The position numbers were made by a program, and so were the translations under genes. The notes beneath the pieces were generated by a model that was not told the origin of the DNA, made no database searches, and saw nothing but the letters and a program-made list of their open reading frames with translations. DNA of 6,768 nucleotides from JBAUHN01 sp049680295 (GTDB taxonomy: Bacteria > Pseudomonadota > Alphaproteobacteria > Rhodobacterales > Rhodobacteraceae), in the NCBI GenBank assembly GCA_049680295.1, contig JBAUHN010000073.1:1-6768 (forward strand), written 5' to 3'. Within the stretch, counting starts at the first letter, position 1; each line of letters starts with the position of its first letter. Shown here piece by piece: positions 6,340 to 6,768 of the stretch.

Positions 6340-6398
6340 AGCCCCCGACCCTCCCCACGGGAGGGGGCTTCACCCCCACCCAGGGTCGCGGGCTGTTC
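6336..6398. repeat. Long structured inverted repeat downstream of cysS
   Basis: Arms of 17 bases at 6336-6352 and 6382-6398 are reverse complements with a single mismatch (GAACAGCCCCCGACCCT against the complement GAACAGCCCGCGACCCT). The enclosed segment also folds: on the - strand GGGTGGGGG and CCCCCTCCC pair at 8 of 9 positions around a TGAAG loop, and CCCTCCC/GGGAGGG (6349-6355, 6359-6365) can form a competing 7-bp hairpin. It begins 19 bases after the cysS stop codon. The strong fold would shield the 3' end of cysS mRNA or slow transcription, but without a T-tract it is not a canonical intrinsic terminator. Composition and layout also suit a dispersed intergenic repeat family. Confidence 0.65.
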
Positions 6399-6417
6399 TG
6401 GGTTTGGGATCGGGCCG

Positions 6418-6768
6418 TCATTTCAGGGCGTCCAGTTTGGTCGGGTCGAAATCGACTTCAAGCGTGTAATCAGTACCATTCGGACCGTCTTTTAAACCGA
6501 CACCAATATCCAAAAGTAGCTTTCGAATGCGATCTGCCTCATTATAATTTTTGAGTTCTTTCGCCATTACCCTTCGGTCAATCCAACTCTTGATCCTTAT
6601 TTGATCGGTTGTGGACAATGTTGAACTAGGATCTACCCAAAAAGCACCAGTTGAGTTTAGTATGTCCAAACTTAGTAATCCGAGAAATTTTAAGTCGTTT
6701 GCAAGCTGTTGATATGCTTCAGGACTACCCGATTTTCCTTTCATTTGGTCATCCAGGTGCTTCAAGGC
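6418..6768 (-). CDS. cysS: Cysteinyl-tRNA synthetase, C-terminal fragment, cut by the right edge
   Basis: The frame is open from the right edge to a TGA at 6418-6420, giving the last 116 residues of a larger protein. The segment WIDRRVMAKELKNYNEADRIRKLLLDIGVGLKDGPNGT (about residues 62-99 of the fragment) is the typical end of class I cysteinyl-tRNA synthetases, in which an R-x-x-A-(x)n-ADxIRxxLxxxGxxLxDGPxGT pattern closes the anticodon-binding helical domain. The enzyme charges tRNA-Cys in the cytoplasm. The catalytic HIGH and KMSKS regions lie beyond the window. A TTG at 6765 is not the true start because the domain is clearly incomplete. The DNA is about 43% G+C by hand count (150 of 348 bases), far below cimA next door, and the product ends with a short extra tail (YTLEVDFDPTKLDALK) beyond the conserved motif. 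Confidence 0.82.
   Translation of the reverse strand, partial: ALKHLDDQMKGKSGSPEAYQQLANDLKFLGLLSLDILNSTGAFWVDPSSTLSTTDQIRIKSWIDRRVMAKELKNYNEADRIRKLLLDIGVGLKDGPNGTDYTLEVDFDPTKLDALK

Noticed and set aside
6336..6398. Rho-independent terminator for cysS
   Set aside because: The hairpin is strong but no T-tract follows on the - strand (or on the + strand), so only a structured repeat is supported.

Overview
The window looks like ordinary chromosomal DNA from an alphaproteobacterium, most likely of the Rhodobacterales (Roseobacter-type). This is inferred from the style of the recognisable proteins (CobK-like, AlkA-like, CimA, CysS), the roughly 60% G+C of the central genes, ATGA-type overlaps and tight packing. 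No rRNA, tRNA, CRISPR array, transposase or phage gene is visible.

Layout from left to right. (1) Positions 2-349, + strand: the 3' end of a gene entering from the left edge, product not recognised. (2) Positions 482-2516, - strand: a three-gene unit read right to left, CobK-like precorrin-6A reductase, then an AlkA/HhH-GPD DNA glycosylase, then a phospholipase/carboxylesterase-type alpha/beta hydrolase. Both junctions are 4-base ATGA overlaps, so the genes are almost certainly co-transcribed and translationally coupled. (3) Positions 2517-2609: a 93-bp divergent intergenic region holding a near-perfect palindrome centred on CTGGTC-A-GACCAG, which fits the operator pattern of the FadR branch of GntR regulators. 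(4) Positions 2610-3836, + strand: a 12-helix major facilitator transporter. (5) Positions 3851-6230, - strand: citramalate synthase cimA followed by a squalene/phytoene-synthase-fold protein that lacks the aspartate motifs and resembles the mitochondrial complex I assembly factor NDUFAF6. The two genes overlap by 11 bases if the preferred TTG start is right. (6) Positions 6231-6417: a non-coding gap with three inverted-repeat structures. (7) Positions 6418-6768, - strand: the C-terminal 116 residues of cysteinyl-tRNA synthetase, in DNA of about 43% G+C.

The genes are mostly housekeeping: isoleucine precursor synthesis (cimA), tRNA charging (cysS), base-excision repair (alkA), a cobalamin-pathway reductase outside any visible cob cluster, and a probable respiratory-assembly protein. 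I see no clearly new multi-gene system. The points most worth a second look are the FadR-type palindrome, the structured repeats beside an AT-rich cysS end, the non-catalytic synthase-fold protein, and the odd coupled trio containing a motif-divergent CobK.
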